Below are positions 7,587 to 16,000 of a stretch of DNA of 64,000 bases, one piece after another. Numbering within the stretch: position 1 is the stretch's first letter; every line of letters begins with the position of its first letter. The position numbers and the translations under genes are program-made. The notes under the pieces are model-generated. The model searched no databases and was not told the origin of the DNA. It worked only from the letters and a program-made list of their open reading frames with translations. This DNA is from Bacteroidales bacterium (lineage in GTDB: Bacteria; Bacteroidota; Bacteroidia; Bacteroidales; ML635J-15), in assembly GCA_017651185.1 (NCBI GenBank), contig JAGCDJ010000049.1, positions 54,109 to 118,108 on the forward strand, in the 5' to 3' direction.

Positions 7587-8212
7587 TTATAGCAGGAGCA
7601 GGTTCGGCAGGAAAAGAGACATTGGCATTTTATGTAACGGCAAACGGCAAAGGGGTTTCTGAAATACGCAATGTTGAGAATAGAGAAAAAGTATCTTTTT
7701 TCGATGCAAACAAGGAATGTGAGGATCTACTTTTCGGAATATATCCCGTACTGAAGACCGAGGAAGAACTAATTGCCGCTATTAGCAAAAATCCAGACTT
7801 CTGTGTTGCCATCGGACAGCCAAGGTTAAGGGAACGTGTATTCAACCATATAACCTCACTTGGCGGAAAACCGCAAAATATAATAAGATATAACTCCGTA
7901 AATCTATTTTCCGACATTCCCGAAGGCGGTGCCAACATAATTCACCCTGGTGTTAGCATATCCTACGACTTTGAAATTGGAAAATCGTGCATGATACATG
8001 CAAACGCTGTAATCGGACATAAAGTCAAACTGGGGAATTTTATCAATATAAGTCCACTATGCTCGATAATCGGTCCGTGCGAAATTGGCGAATACGCCTA
8101 TATAGCCGCTGGCAGTGTAATCCTTCCTCATCACAAGATTGGCAAAAATGCAATAATTCCAGCAGGCAGCATAGTCAACAGAGATGTACGCGACTACGAA
8201 ACATTTGAATAG
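7583..8212 (+). CDS. NeuD/PglD-like hexapeptide-repeat acyltransferase
   Basis: The protein (209 residues) starts with a Rossmann-like sugar-nucleotide binding part (MIIAGAGSAGKETLAFYV). From about residue 110 it becomes a left-handed beta-helix of imperfect hexapeptides (GVSISYDFEIGKSCMIHANA, then GHKVKLGNFINI, GPCEIGEYAYIAAGSVI), as in PglD and NeuD O/N-acetyltransferases. These trimeric enzymes use acetyl-CoA to acetylate amino sugars. Its ATG overlaps the stop codon of the radical SAM gene (ATGA), so the two are translationally coupled and probably consecutive in one pathway. Which sugar is modified is unknown. Confidence 0.85.
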   Translation: MIIAGAGSAGKETLAFYVTANGKGVSEIRNVENREKVSFFDANKECEDLLFGIYPVLKTEEELIAAISKNPDFCVAIGQPRLRERVFNHITSLGGKPQNIIRYNSVNLFSDIPEGGANIIHPGVSISYDFEIGKSCMIHANAVIGHKVKLGNFINISPLCSIIGPCEIGEYAYIAAGSVILPHHKIGKNAIIPAGSIVNRDVRDYETFE

Positions 8213-8229
8213 GCAGGAGGAAAACCAAA

Positions 8230-9504
8230 CTACAAATCAAGGTTCTTCAGAACAAAACATGCATTAACATCACCAAAACCAAAGTTTGCCTTTACTGCGT
8301 ATCTTATATCCACATCATCAATCCTGTTTTCTGGTATCATATCCGGATCGTAAATTTCTTCTATTTCTGGATGCAACGGACGACTATTCAATGATGCGTG
8401 GATAAACCTGCCGTTCATCTGCAATATTGTTGCAATGGCCTCAATTGCACCCGCAGCGCCTATGGTATGCCCAATAAGCGACTTTGTTGAGTTCAAATAA
8501 GGGAACTTTCCTTTCAACGAAAGCGCATTGCACCAATTTTTAACTTCAATCACATCGGCCATAGTACTTGTAAGATGACCATTTATGTAATCTATCTCAT
8601 GCGCTTCGATGCCCGACTTCTCAAGAGCAATTCGTATGCAATCGACAACCCTCCTCGAATTTGGCAACGTCATACTACCTCCGCCACGCTGTCCACCAGC
8701 ATTTATATGACCACCTAATATCTCTGCATATATTTTTGCACCCCTTGCTATCGCATGACCATATTCCTCAAGAACCAGCATTCCCGCGCCAGCGGCAGGC
8801 GCGAACCCTTTTGCAAGAGCACTTAACTGACGATTTGCTTTAGTAGGTTCATCATTGCTATTTCTGCACAACAACCTCATAGTATCGAAGCCCGCCCATA
8901 AATAAGGAGAGTCTGCGTCACAACCACCAGCAAGCATGATTTCTGCATCACCATACTTTATCCGTTCATACGCCCTCACAATCGCCTCGCTTCCCGTTGC
9001 ACAGGCCGACGAAACATACTCGACAGAACTCGACGCAGCAAAAATATATGACAAAAAAGCAGCAACTCCGCTATGCATTGCATTCACTGGATACCAACTT
9101 CCAAGTTTTTTTGTCAAACCTCCGTCTATCAATTCCTTCCTATCTATGAAGAAATTATGTCCTGCACAGACACTTCCAGCAACGACACCTACATTATCGT
9201 TTGAATGGTCGGAGTACAAGTCAGGAATTTCAAGGCGAGCATCCTTCCACGCATCAATCGCAGCCGAAACAGCATATTTTATTGCCTTGTCACATTCAAG
9301 GGGGAAATATTTGCTCATAAATTCATCATTATGACCATCATACTTTGGGATCCCCGCAACACGACAAACAAAATTCTTGTCTTCTAGTTCCTTGGAATAA
9401 GTTACACCAGATTTGCCCTCACGCAAATTCATCAGGAACTCGTCAATATTCGACCCAATCGGACTTACTACGCCTATTCCGGTTACTACGACCCTATTAT
9501 CCAT
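8230..9504 (-). CDS. Beta-ketoacyl-ACP synthase (FabF/KAS II-like)
   Basis: A 424-residue condensing enzyme with the full thiolase-fold signature: nucleophile Cys168 in SSACATGSEA, His310 in NGHLTSTMAD, Lys341 and His346 in STKSLIGHTIGAAGA. It should elongate acyl chains by condensing malonyl-ACP with an acyl-enzyme. The usual NAHGTST motif is changed to NGHLTST, so it is diverged from housekeeping FabF. It overlaps the upstream hotdog dehydratase gene by 8 bases. No ACP, ketoreductase or acyltransferase gene is beside the pair, so it may serve a specialised lipid or pigment, or a surface-glycan acyl group. It converges on the acyltransferase gene with a 17-base gap. Confidence 0.9.
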   Translation of the reverse strand: MDNRVVVTGIGVVSPIGSNIDEFLMNLREGKSGVTYSKELEDKNFVCRVAGIPKYDGHNDEFMSKYFPLECDKAIKYAVSAAIDAWKDARLEIPDLYSDHSNDNVGVVAGSVCAGHNFFIDRKELIDGGLTKKLGSWYPVNAMHSGVAAFLSYIFAASSSVEYVSSACATGSEAIVRAYERIKYGDAEIMLAGGCDADSPYLWAGFDTMRLLCRNSNDEPTKANRQLSALAKGFAPAAGAGMLVLEEYGHAIARGAKIYAEILGGHINAGGQRGGGSMTLPNSRRVVDCIRIALEKSGIEAHEIDYINGHLTSTMADVIEVKNWCNALSLKGKFPYLNSTKSLIGHTIGAAGAIEAIATILQMNGRFIHASLNSRPLHPEIEEIYDPDMIPENRIDDVDIRYAVKANFGFGDVNACFVLKNLDL

Positions 9505-9943
9505 TTTTCAAAAGTTTTACTTGTCCAGAACCAATAAGACATTCCTCGCCTTTGGTGTTCCTCAGACATATGCTCGACTTTAGAACTCCATTCCTATAAT
9601 ATATCTTATGCGCCTCGACCTCAAGTTTATCACCAGGAAGAACTTCCGTCAAAAAAGAAATCTCCATATTCTGCATAACGGGCGTCACTTCGGCATTGCT
9701 ATCGTACAATTTTTCCAGAAATATGATGTGACTGGCCATTCCAATCTGTCCCATGCACTCAATCAGCAGTACACCAGGAGTTACTGGACGATGCTTGAAA
9801 TGCCATTTGTAATATGGTGCATCTGCCTTAAATGTATAGTTCCCGACAATCCGATTATCGTCGACAAAAGTAATTTCGTCAACAAACCGAAAACCATCGC
9901 CATAGGGCAGTTTTGAGATTATCATCTGCGAAAGTTCATTCAT
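9497..9943 (-). CDS. FabZ-like 3-hydroxyacyl-ACP dehydratase (hotdog fold)
   Basis: A 148-residue hotdog protein with the FabZ active-site pair spaced as in the family: His48 in YKWHFKHRPVTPG and Glu62 in LLIECMGQ (14 residues apart). It should dehydrate 3-hydroxyacyl-ACP. The first FabZ motif (PHRxPFLLVDR) is degenerate here (LPYGDGFRFVDEI), so the substrate may be unusual. I choose the ATG at 9943, because a -7 motif lies at 9965-9972 and residues from a longer frame look non-coding. It is the first gene of a two-gene unit with the ketosynthase. Confidence 0.85.
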   Translation of the reverse strand: MNELSQMIISKLPYGDGFRFVDEITFVDDNRIVGNYTFKADAPYYKWHFKHRPVTPGVLLIECMGQIGMASHIIFLEKLYDSNAEVTPVMQNMEISFLTEVLPGDKLEVEAHKIYYRNGVLKSSICLRNTKGEECLIGSGQVKLLKNG

Positions 9944-9964
9944 AACCGTGCGATAACGAACTAA

Positions 9965-9972
9965 CAAAAGTA
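9965..9972 (-). promoter_or_regulatory. -7 promoter motif of the hotdog/ketosynthase unit
   Basis: TACTTTTG on the minus strand, 21 bases before the ATG at 9943. It is back-to-back with the receiver-gene promoter at 10039. Confidence 0.5.
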
Positions 9973-10038
9973 CAACTTTTCCGACAATGCACATCCTACA
10001 AAATTCAACTTTTATTTTTCGCAATCCTGAAAAAAATA

Positions 10039-10046
10039 TAATTTTG
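10039..10046 (+). promoter_or_regulatory. -7 promoter motif of the receiver-domain gene
   Basis: TAATTTTG, 21 bases before the ATG at 10068. Confidence 0.45.
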
Positions 10047-10067
10047 CAATGTACAAACACTAATCCG

Positions 10068-10421
10068 ATGAACAACGGTTCAATACTAGTTGTCGATGAC
10101 GAACCTATAAATTTCAAGTTGCTGAATGCAATTCTTGGACGCGAAGGATATGCCGTAGAATATGCCGAAAGCGGATATCGTGCAGTAGAAATGGCAAATT
10201 CATCGGACTACAATCTTATTATCATGGACATAAAAATGCCAGGCATGGATGGTATTGAAACATCAAGACGCATCAAGGCAACAAAACCAGACACAAAAAT
10301 TATCGCATCTTCAGCGGTAAAGACCCTTGAGAAATCAGAATATCTGCTATTCAACGACTTTATCTCCAAACCAATAAATCGCAGCCAACTTCTTGAAATC
10401 GTAGAGAAATTTGCTGACTAA
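10068..10421 (+). CDS. Stand-alone response-regulator receiver domain
   Basis: A 117-residue CheY-like protein with all receiver hallmarks: acidic pair in LVVDDEP (Asp10, Asp11), phosphoacceptor Asp54 in LIIMDIKMPGMDG, Ser at 81-82, and Lys101 in FISKPI. No output domain is attached, so it must act through protein contacts (phosphorelay, or stop-and-go control of a partner). No histidine kinase gene is adjacent. The ATG at 10068 gives the canonical N-terminus directly before the first strand. Confidence 0.93.
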   Translation: MNNGSILVVDDEPINFKLLNAILGREGYAVEYAESGYRAVEMANSSDYNLIIMDIKMPGMDGIETSRRIKATKPDTKIIASSAVKTLEKSEYLLFNDFISKPINRSQLLEIVEKFAD

Positions 10422-10460
10422 AAAGAGCAGAATGGTGATAAACGCAGGACCTTGCGCGCC

Positions 10461-10500
10461 CAGAAACCCAGAAACGGGCGCAAACCCATAGAACGGCGAA
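10461..10500 (+). repeat. Dispersed GAAACGGCG repeat, copy 2
   Basis: Contains CAGAAACCCAGAAACGGGCG and then CAAACCCATAGAACGGCG. It is followed by CTCAACGAAG, which resembles text beside copy 1 read on the minus strand, and is preceded by an imperfect CGCA/TGCG hairpin. The 163-base gap between the receiver gene and era holds nothing else but the era promoter. Confidence 0.55.
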
Positions 10501-10558
10501 ACCCTCAACGAAGTTAAGCTTAGAAACATATAAATAAATTATGAACCAGAAACTTTCT

Positions 10559-10566
10559 TATCTTTG
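10559..10566 (+). promoter_or_regulatory. -7 promoter motif of era
   Basis: TATCTTTG, 18 bases before the ATG at 10585. It overlaps the TTG at 10564 that would otherwise extend the reading frame. Confidence 0.55.
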
Positions 10567-10584
10567 CACTCAAAAAACATTGCA

Positions 10585-11463
10585 ATGCATAGGTCAGGTT
10601 TTGTAAACATAATTGGCAACCCGAATGTCGGAAAGTCGACACTCATGAACGCCCTTGTCGGCGAACGCATTTCGATAATCACATCTAAATCGCAGACTAC
10701 ACGCCACCGCATTCTAGGCATAGTCAACGGCGAAGACTTCCAGATTGTATATAGCGACACCCCCGGAATCATAAAGCCCAACTACAAGTTGCAGGAAAAG
10801 ATGATGGACTTCGTCTCGCTTTCGTTCGATGACGCCGACGTATTCCTATATGTTACCGACGTGGTTGAATCCGCCGAAAAGAATGCTGAATACATTGAAA
10901 AACTCAGCAAAGTGAAAATTCCTGTGCTCTGCCTCATAAACAAGATTGACCTTGCAAGCACCGAAGAAATTGAAAACTTGCGTCTTTTCTGGGAAAGTCG
11001 CCTGCCAAATGCAAAGATTTTTGAAATTTCGGCTCTCAACGGCACTAACCTCGACACCGTTTTCAACGAAATAGTCTCGCTTCTGCCAGAAGGTCCTGCT
11101 TGGTTCCCCAAAGACCAGCTCACCGACAAGACCGAACGCTTCATTGTTTCGGAAATCATACGCGAAAAAATCTTGCTCAACTACCAGAAGGAAATACCTT
11201 ACTCATGCGAAGTTGCCATTGAGGAATTCAAGGAAAATCCCGATATAATACGCATAAAATCAGTAATAATTGTAGAACGTCAGTCGCAAAAGGGCATCAT
11301 CATTGGCAACAAGGGCGCTGCGATAAAGAAGGTCGGCACGCAGGCGCGAATCGACATCGAAAAATTCTTTGGCAAAAAGGTTTTCCTCGAAACATTCGTA
11401 AAGGTCGAAAAGGATTGGCGCAACAACGACAGGGATTTAAGCAATTTTGGATACAATATATAA
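10585..11463 (+). CDS. era: GTPase Era
   Basis: A 292-residue GTPase with G1 GNPNVGKST, G3 DTPG, G4 NKID, and a C-terminal KH domain (EIPYSCEVAIEEF, then GIIIGNKGAAIKKVG). Era binds the 3' end of 16S rRNA and checks 30S maturation, and links ribosome assembly to the cell cycle. Start chosen at the ATG after the promoter motif. It is monocistronic here and convergent with radC. A copy of the dispersed repeat flanks it on each side. Confidence 0.97.
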   Translation: MHRSGFVNIIGNPNVGKSTLMNALVGERISIITSKSQTTRHRILGIVNGEDFQIVYSDTPGIIKPNYKLQEKMMDFVSLSFDDADVFLYVTDVVESAEKNAEYIEKLSKVKIPVLCLINKIDLASTEEIENLRLFWESRLPNAKIFEISALNGTNLDTVFNEIVSLLPEGPAWFPKDQLTDKTERFIVSEIIREKILLNYQKEIPYSCEVAIEEFKENPDIIRIKSVIIVERQSQKGIIIGNKGAAIKKVGTQARIDIEKFFGKKVFLETFVKVEKDWRNNDRDLSNFGYNI

Positions 11464-11490
11464 GACGCAAGTCTTTGCGAATCCATTCAA

Positions 11491-11540
11491 AACACAAGAA
11501 ACTTAGAAACCCCGAAACGGCGTCAGCCATAGAAACAAAC
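11491..11540 (+). repeat. Dispersed GAAACGGCG repeat, copy 3
   Basis: Contains AGAAACTTAGAAAC, then CCCGAAACGGCGTCAGCC and ATAGAAAC. It fills the convergent gap between era and radC, preceded by an imperfect hairpin (GACGCAA ... TTTGCGA). Confidence 0.55.
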
Positions 11541-11550
11541 ACATAGTCTC

Positions 11551-12237
11551 CTATACCCTTCCCTTATCGTGGTAACTGTAATAGTCCTGACCATTGCCAC
11601 TTATTATCACATGGTCGACAAACCTGATGTTCATCAGCGAACAAGCATCATACATTGAACGCGTCAAAGCATCGTCTTCCTTGCTAGGCAACATATTACC
11701 CGATGGATGATTATGGACAAGAGCCAACGCAACCGCATTCAAACGCAAGGCCTCACCTATTACAATCCTAATGTCAACCAAAGTTTTATCGATTCCACCA
11801 ACCCCGACATTTGCCACCTTTATAATTCTGTTCGAGTTGTTAAGATAGATGACGTATGCAAGTTCACGACTTTCATCAATAACTTTCGGCGCAATTGCAG
11901 CAAATATGTCTTGACTACTATGAAGTTGCTCTGCCACAATATTCTCTCGCCGGCGACCAAGTTCCACTGCTGCTGCGATAGTCACCGCTTTAGCCTCGCC
12001 TATTGCCTCATATTTCAGCAAGTCGCTATATGATAGTTTGCAAAGATTGTCAATCTTGTTGTCGCAGTCGGCAAGAATTTCACGAGCAATGTCGAGTGCA
12101 CTTTTTCGTTTGTTGCCCGAACTGATGAGTATTGCAAGCAGTTCCGCCTGCGTCAACGACTTTGGTCCAAGATTAATCAGTTTTTCACGCGGACGCTCAT
12201 CTTCCGCCCAATTCTTTATGCTTTTGTGCTCGTTCAT
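11551..12237 (-). CDS. radC: RadC/UPF0758-family JAB-domain protein
   Basis: The 228-residue protein has the N-terminal helix-hairpin-helix-like part (RPREKLINLGPKSLTQAELLAI) and a C-terminal JAB/MPN metalloprotease-like domain with the zinc motif HNHPSGN followed by an Asp 11 or so residues later (SKEDD). Once tied to DNA repair, the family's true role is unclear. Complete length and motifs indicate an intact gene. No TAnnTTTG box is seen in front of it; it may be read through from rpsT (68-base gap). Confidence 0.93.
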   Translation of the reverse strand: MNEHKSIKNWAEDERPREKLINLGPKSLTQAELLAILISSGNKRKSALDIAREILADCDNKIDNLCKLSYSDLLKYEAIGEAKAVTIAAAVELGRRRENIVAEQLHSSQDIFAAIAPKVIDESRELAYVIYLNNSNRIIKVANVGVGGIDKTLVDIRIVIGEALRLNAVALALVHNHPSGNMLPSKEDDALTRSMYDACSLMNIRFVDHVIISGNGQDYYSYHDKGRV

Positions 12238-12305
12238 AGGTCTACAAACAAAAAAACTGCTTCACTGAAAGCGAAACAGCAAAATTTAAAAATCCGTCAA
12301 TGCTA

Positions 12306-12560
12306 TTATGCTAACTGATTGACGTGCTTTGCCAAAGAAGACTTAAGGTTTGCTGCCTTGTTGTCGTGAATGACATTCTTCTTTGCCAACTTGTCCAACA
12401 TCTTTGAAACCTTCGGAAGCATTGCCTCTGCCTCGGACTTAACCGACATAGCTCTCAATGCGCGAACTGCATTACGAGTTGTACGTGCATAAAACTTGTT
12501 GTGCAATCTCCTTGCTTCAATCTGTCTGATTTTCTTCTTAGCTGACTGATGATGTGCCAT
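12306..12560 (-). CDS. rpsT: 30S ribosomal protein S20
   Basis: An 84-residue basic, all-helical protein with the S20 pattern ([23 protein letters not shown], shown here only in outline, then [20 protein letters not shown]). It binds the 5' domain and helix 44 of 16S rRNA. It has its own -7 motif at 12624-12631 and a leader of nearly 60 bases that starts with a short CCC/GGG hairpin. Confidence 0.96.
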   Translation of the reverse strand: MAHHQSAKKKIRQIEARRLHNKFYARTTRNAVRALRAMSVKSEAEAMLPKVSKMLDKLAKKNVIHDNKAANLKSSLAKHVNQLA

Positions 12561-12623
12561 ACTTTTTCTTATCTTTTTTATTTAATTTTATTTTACTTCA
12601 ATTTGCCCCAAAAATTGGGACTG

Positions 12624-12631
12624 CAAAGATA
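12624..12631 (-). promoter_or_regulatory. -7 promoter motif of rpsT
   Basis: TATCTTTG on the minus strand, 63 bases before the rpsT ATG. A small CCCAA/TTGGG hairpin follows near the expected 5' end of the mRNA (12607-12619). Confidence 0.5.
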
Positions 12632-13000
12632 CTACTTTTTTCTTCAATACAATTTTTTATTTCAGTATTTTTTCAAAAAACGACATTTAAGATGTAATCA
12701 CCTATAAACCAACTCAATAAAATTATAATTTTACAAAACATCTGTTCTATGCATTTTTTTTCAATTTTATCGAGGAAACCTTTTTCAACGACTTACGTTA
12801 GCATTAAAAATAAACAGTTTAACAAAAATGTCAAAATTGCTAAAAAGAACTTGCACATATATTAAAAAATACTTAAATTGCGGTCGTTATATATGCCGAA
12901 TATTCGATAGAATAAAGTTTTATAACATATTAATTATTAGAATGTTACAAATATAAAAACGTGATATATGCGAACTTTTCATAACAAAAATCATATAGCA
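12632..13000. other. AT-rich intergenic region upstream of the adhesin gene
   Basis: About 370 bases between the rpsT promoter and the adhesin start, very AT-rich with many A and T runs. I see no gene, no RNA-like structure and no clear TAnnTTTG box on the plus strand, so the adhesin promoter is not located. Confidence 0.6.
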
Positions 13001-16000
13001 ATGAGGAATTTCATACTATGCGCCATAGGACTTGTCCTGCCGCTTTTGTCGATTTCGCAATCGAAAATTGACTACGAGCGTCTGGAAGTTTTAAGGGCAA
13101 TCCCCATCGGTGAAATGACAGCGGACGAACGCGAGGAATACGCCTCACTGAAAGCATCGGGTGCAGACGTACATTTCTACAGCGAAAACACCTTAAAGCA
13201 GTTGAGAAGCGGAGTAAGTGCCGACTTCTGTAATGAAGCACTTGCATTCTGTACCGACGAAGGTTCATACTCGTTCCCCGCAGGTACAAGCAGCACGCAA
13301 GCAACTGATTTCAGTAGCGGTGGAGAAAACATCGCTTGCTGCTACACAACTCCCTCACCAGCATGGTTCTACATGCGAATCGACAACCCAGGCGACCTGT
13401 TAATATACATGGAGCATAGCAACGGATACGACATCGACTTCGTATGCTGGGGACCATTCACCGCAGCAAGCGCAGAGGAACTTGTCCGCACAAGATGTAC
13501 CGGAGGACTTAACACAAGCACAAGCAATGGAAGCCACCGTCCAGACAACGGCAACCATTCCGGAAATATGGGTGGATACCCTGACGGAAACATTATAGAC
13601 TGCAGTTATACAACCGAAGATACAGAATGGTGCTACATTCCAAACGCACAATCGGGACAATGGTATATTTTCCTTATAACCAACTACTCCAAACAGGCAG
13701 GGACAATAATCTTCAACTCACAACACCAAAACTGGCTTAACGGTCAGGCGACTACCGACTGCAACATCATAGCAAACGTGACATCTAATTCACCATTGTG
13801 TGAAGGTTCTACATTAAACCTTTCCTGCTCAAACATAAACAACGCAACAGACTACAGGTGGTACTTCAACGGAGCAAACCAAAATGCAACAGGAACACTG
13901 ATTGGAACAGGAACCGCAGTATCTAGGACAAATGTCACCACCGCAATGACCGGCTGGTACGAACTGCAAATTTCAACGCCAAGCCGTACAAACTCTTTCT
14001 ACACTTACGTGATTGTAACTGGAAAACCTAACATCACGGCAATAAGTGCAACTCCTTCTGAAATTTGCGCAGGCGAAAATATCCAGCTTTCAGTTACTGC
14101 AAACAATGCTAACTCATACTCATGGTCGACAGGAGCAAATACTCCAAATACTAACGATTCTCCTACTTCTTCCACAAGATATTTCGTTACAGTAACAAAC
14201 GTTACTACGGTATATAACCCGCAGACAAGCACAAACGAAACCAACACTTGCTACGACCTCAACAACGTCGACGTTGTCGCCCATCCAAGCCCAACAGTAG
14301 CAATACAACCCGGATACGTAAGGTTATGCGCAAACAACGACGTGACATTGTCCACAGTGGTATCCAACTGCGACAACTGCCATTATACATGGAGCAGCGG
14401 TGACGGCGACAGTCCGGAAATCAACGTGGCGCCAACATCATCGACCACATATTCTGTAACCGTCAACACCGACCTCGGATGTACTGGTGAGACAAGCATG
14501 TCGGTAGATGTAATTGATGCAAGTTCAATGAACGACTGCAACGTAGTATACGTTGATGTCAACGGAAGCGGAAGCGGTATGACACCATCCGACCCGACAG
14601 ACATTGTATCAGCACTTACCATGTCGGAATGTTCGGGAGCAATAATCAGGATGGCCGAAGGAATCTACGAAATCGACTATCCTCTTGACCTCGTCAGCAA
14701 CGTCACCATCGAAGGTGGCTATTTCGACAACTTCAACAAGAAAAAATCGACTGCCGGCGCAACGACAATCCGTAGGACCAACACAAACGTACTAGGTAGC
14801 GCAAATGCTCCAGCAGTAGTAGCAATACAAGGCGACGCAGTTAGTGGATTCCGTCTGCAGGACATCACCATCGAAACAGAAGACGCACGAAACGACTTGC
14901 CTAGTGGAAGCATAGTAGCAACTACGTATAGCTGCAGCGGATGGACATTCGAAACGGCAACAGCCGCATACTCAAACATTCCGCACACTTCATCAAACCT
15001 CATCGGTTCGTTCGGCGATGATGCCTCTCTACCGATAACCCTTCCTTTCGATTTCACGCTTTGCGGAACAACATATTTCAGCGGAACGGAATTGTACGTC
15101 TGCTCCAACGGATTCATAAACTTCGGAGATGCTCCATCGTCAACATTGTCGGCGCCAAACACGAGTTCGATACTTGCATTTTTGCACGACCTTTATCCGC
15201 CATACAGGGACAACGGAGCAGAAATATATTACAATTACACTGGCGGAGTCCTTACAATAGAATGGTTTAACCTTTCGCCCTACACATCAAGTTGCAGAAC
15301 ATCTTCATACACAGAAAACTTCCAGATAAAACTTTACGAAAATACCAACGTAATAGAAATACGATACGGCAACATAAACCCATGTCCCGACGTAACGCAC
15401 ACACCGCGTGTTGGAGTACGCGACGGACAGACAGGTTCAACAAAATACGTCAGCGTATCATCAGACTGGTCGAACCCGACTGATGTAGCATCGGCAGTAG
15501 CATGCACATACAACTCGACATGCAAACCTGCCAACGGTCTAGTTTATAGATTTACACCCAACCTTTCACCCTCTGACGAACTGGTGGTTGTCGCAACCAA
15601 CTATGGCGTATCAAACTATGCTATTCACCTCAACAACTGCACAAACTATGAACTTACAAGATGTCAACTGAATCCAGGTACCGCAGGAAACGGAAAACAG
15701 GGTATAGCAGGAAATCCTGGTGAAGCAGCCAACGGAAATACACATGGAGGATCTGGCACACAGCAAGGAGGCAACGGAGCAACTTCTAGCGGTAGTTCAG
15801 GAAGCAACGCATCCAACTATAACTCCTCAAACGGTAAAGGCGGAAGCGGTGGTTCAAACGGTTCTGCAGGAGATGCAGGTAGTTGGTGCGATGCTGATGA
15901 TGGAGGGGACGGAAGTGCAGGTAGCGCAGGTTCAGCAGGAATAACAGGCACGACTGGCACGACAAGAAGCATAATCGCTAGCGACTTCGACGAATACTTT

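Noticed and set aside
9944..10117. N-terminal extension of the hotdog dehydratase to 10117
   Set aside because: The extension reads across the -7 motif at 9965-9972 and across the promoter of the divergent receiver gene; its residues do not look coding.
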